Of a stretch of 15,508 nt of DNA, positions 14,712-15,508 are shown one piece after another. Numbering within the stretch: the stretch's first letter is position 1; each line of letters opens with the position of its first letter. A program made the translations under genes and the position numbers. Below the pieces are notes generated by a model. The model searched no databases and had not been told where the DNA came from. It saw nothing but the letters and a program-made list of their open reading frames with translations. This DNA is from an uncultured Oscillospiraceae bacterium (GTDB lineage: Bacteria > Bacillota > Clostridia > Oscillospirales > Oscillospiraceae): contig CAKTUT010000020.1 of assembly GCA_934621665.1 (NCBI GenBank), positions 1-15,508 of the forward strand, given 5' to 3'.

Positions 14712-15443
14712 ATGGAGGGTAAATTCACGCGGCGGCTGACCGTTCCGCTCAGCCGCTGCGACGATACGGGCCGGCTGTCGCTTGTCGGCGCGCTGGCCGA
14801 GTTTATGGACATGGCTACGCTTCACGCGGAAATGATCGGCGTGGGCGGCGCGGCTATGGCGCAAAAGCACCTGTTCTGGCTGACGGTGCGCACGCGCATC
14901 CGGTTTTATCAGCGTCCGGCGATGCTGCAAACGGTAGACCTGACCACATGGCCAGGTGCAATTGACGGCATGCGCTGCGCGCGCTACTATACCATGACGC
15001 GCGGCGATAAAATGCTGGCCGAGGCCAAAACGCAGTGGGCGGTATTTGACACCGAGGTCAAGCGTCCAGTGCCCGTTGCGCCGGTGTTCCCGCCGGATGT
15101 GATTCTGCCGGACGATACCGTATGCGGCGGCAGCGCATTTGCGCACCTGCGCGAAGTGCCGGAGGAAACCGTCTGTACGTATACCGTCCGCTCGGTCGAT
15201 CTGGATATCGGCGGGCACATGAATAACGTCGCCTATATTCCGATGCTGCTTGGCACGCTCTCGGCGCAGGAGCTGCATCCAATCCGTGAGCTGGAAACCG
15301 TCTACCGCCGTCCTTGTCTGGAGGGTGAGACGCTCAGCATCCGCCGCCAGCGCAGCGAAAACGGCTGGGCGTTTGCCGCCGTCAAAGCAGACGGCGAGGT
15401 CGCTGTGCTCTCCCGCGCGCTGGAGTGCTTTTCCGCCGACTGA
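14712..15443 (+). CDS. Acyl-ACP thioesterase-like double-hotdog protein
   Basis: A 243-residue FatA/FatB-type thioesterase: two hotdog domains (about 1-120 and 150-243). Such bacterial enzymes release fatty acids from acyl-ACP in the cytosol. The first half begins TRRLTVPLSRCDDTGRLSL; the second holds the active-site loop VDLDIGGHMNNVAYIPML (about 162-179) and a YRRPCLEGE segment (198-206). Compared with plant FatB (as I recall), Asp165, His169 and Cys202 are present, but the usual Asn is Gly167 and the usual Glu is Pro201. I chose ATG 14712, 6 nt after GGAGGG; ATG 14709 is adjacent, and a start at 14673 would lie inside the hairpin with no site. It probably shares a transcript with the zinc-ribbon gene. 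Function may differ from a standard thioesterase. Confidence 0.87.
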   Translation: MEGKFTRRLTVPLSRCDDTGRLSLVGALAEFMDMATLHAEMIGVGGAAMAQKHLFWLTVRTRIRFYQRPAMLQTVDLTTWPGAIDGMRCARYYTMTRGDKMLAEAKTQWAVFDTEVKRPVPVAPVFPPDVILPDDTVCGGSAFAHLREVPEETVCTYTVRSVDLDIGGHMNNVAYIPMLLGTLSAQELHPIRELETVYRRPCLEGETLSIRRQRSENGWAFAAVKADGEVAVLSRALECFSAD

Positions 15444-15471
15444 GCGGGGGCAGAATGTCTGTGAATCCGTT

Positions 15472-15504
15472 GCAGGAGCGGACGACGCTGTCCGCTCCTG
15501 CTTT
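15472..15504 (+). terminator. Intrinsic terminator after the thioesterase gene
   Basis: A perfect 12-bp GC-rich stem (GCAGGAGCGGAC / GTCCGCTCCTGC) with a 6-nt loop (GACGCT), 28 nt after the stop codon, followed by TTT. The window ends four bases later, so the length of the T-tract cannot be judged. Confidence 0.75.
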
Positions 15505-15508
15505 CGAT

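Noticed and set aside
1..15508. CRISPR array, insertion sequence, phage or toxin-antitoxin module
   Set aside because: I saw no regularly spaced direct repeats, transposase or integrase motifs, or paired small toxin and antitoxin genes.

Overview
The window is a compact, gene-dense stretch of bacterial chromosome with fairly high G+C (my impression, not counted). It looks like a Clostridia-class Firmicute, most likely a gut Oscillospirales-type anaerobe. The main reason is gene order: a recJ-rel-dtd block and a spoVB/yabM-mazG-hup-rqcP block, both characteristic of Firmicutes, plus AGGAGG-type ribosome binding sites and HemZ- and SpoVB-type proteins. I see no mobile element, CRISPR array, rRNA or tRNA.

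Left arm, minus strand, read from about 11,340 down to 1: a ten-gene, head-to-tail series with overlaps or short gaps. Order: recJ (DHH exonuclease), bifunctional (p)ppGpp synthetase/hydrolase, dtd (D-aminoacyl-tRNA deacylase), a glyoxalase-II-like metallo-beta-lactamase-fold hydrolase, hemZ (radical SAM), an MTA/SAH-type deaminase, a SpoVB/YabM-like flippase, mazG, hup (HU) and the start of rqcP (S4 domain, cut by the window edge). A good extended -10 promoter lies just upstream of recJ. A strong intrinsic terminator separates hup from rqcP. The genes share housekeeping, stress and translation-quality themes: stringent response, nucleotide sanitation, D-amino acid editing, ribosome rescue, nucleoid structure and DNA repair.

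Right arm, plus strand, 11,446 to the end: a divergent promoter drives a membrane-anchored metallophosphoesterase. Two tandem paralogous EamA/DMT-family transporters follow, overlapping by 4 bp. A second promoter precedes a small two-helix membrane protein with a C-terminal zinc ribbon. An acyl-ACP thioesterase-like double-hotdog protein comes next, closed by a strong hairpin at the window's end.

I do not see a clear undescribed multi-gene system; this is mostly core genome. The points most worth checking are: a MazG whose second domain has lost its catalytic acidic residues; a thioesterase lacking two of the expected active-site residues; the radical-SAM/nucleoside-deaminase adjacency; the terminator placed between hup and rqcP; a palindrome inside the recJ promoter spacer; an unexplained 142-bp spacer between dtd and the hydrolase gene; and a hairpin whose T-tract faces the wrong way for its neighbours.
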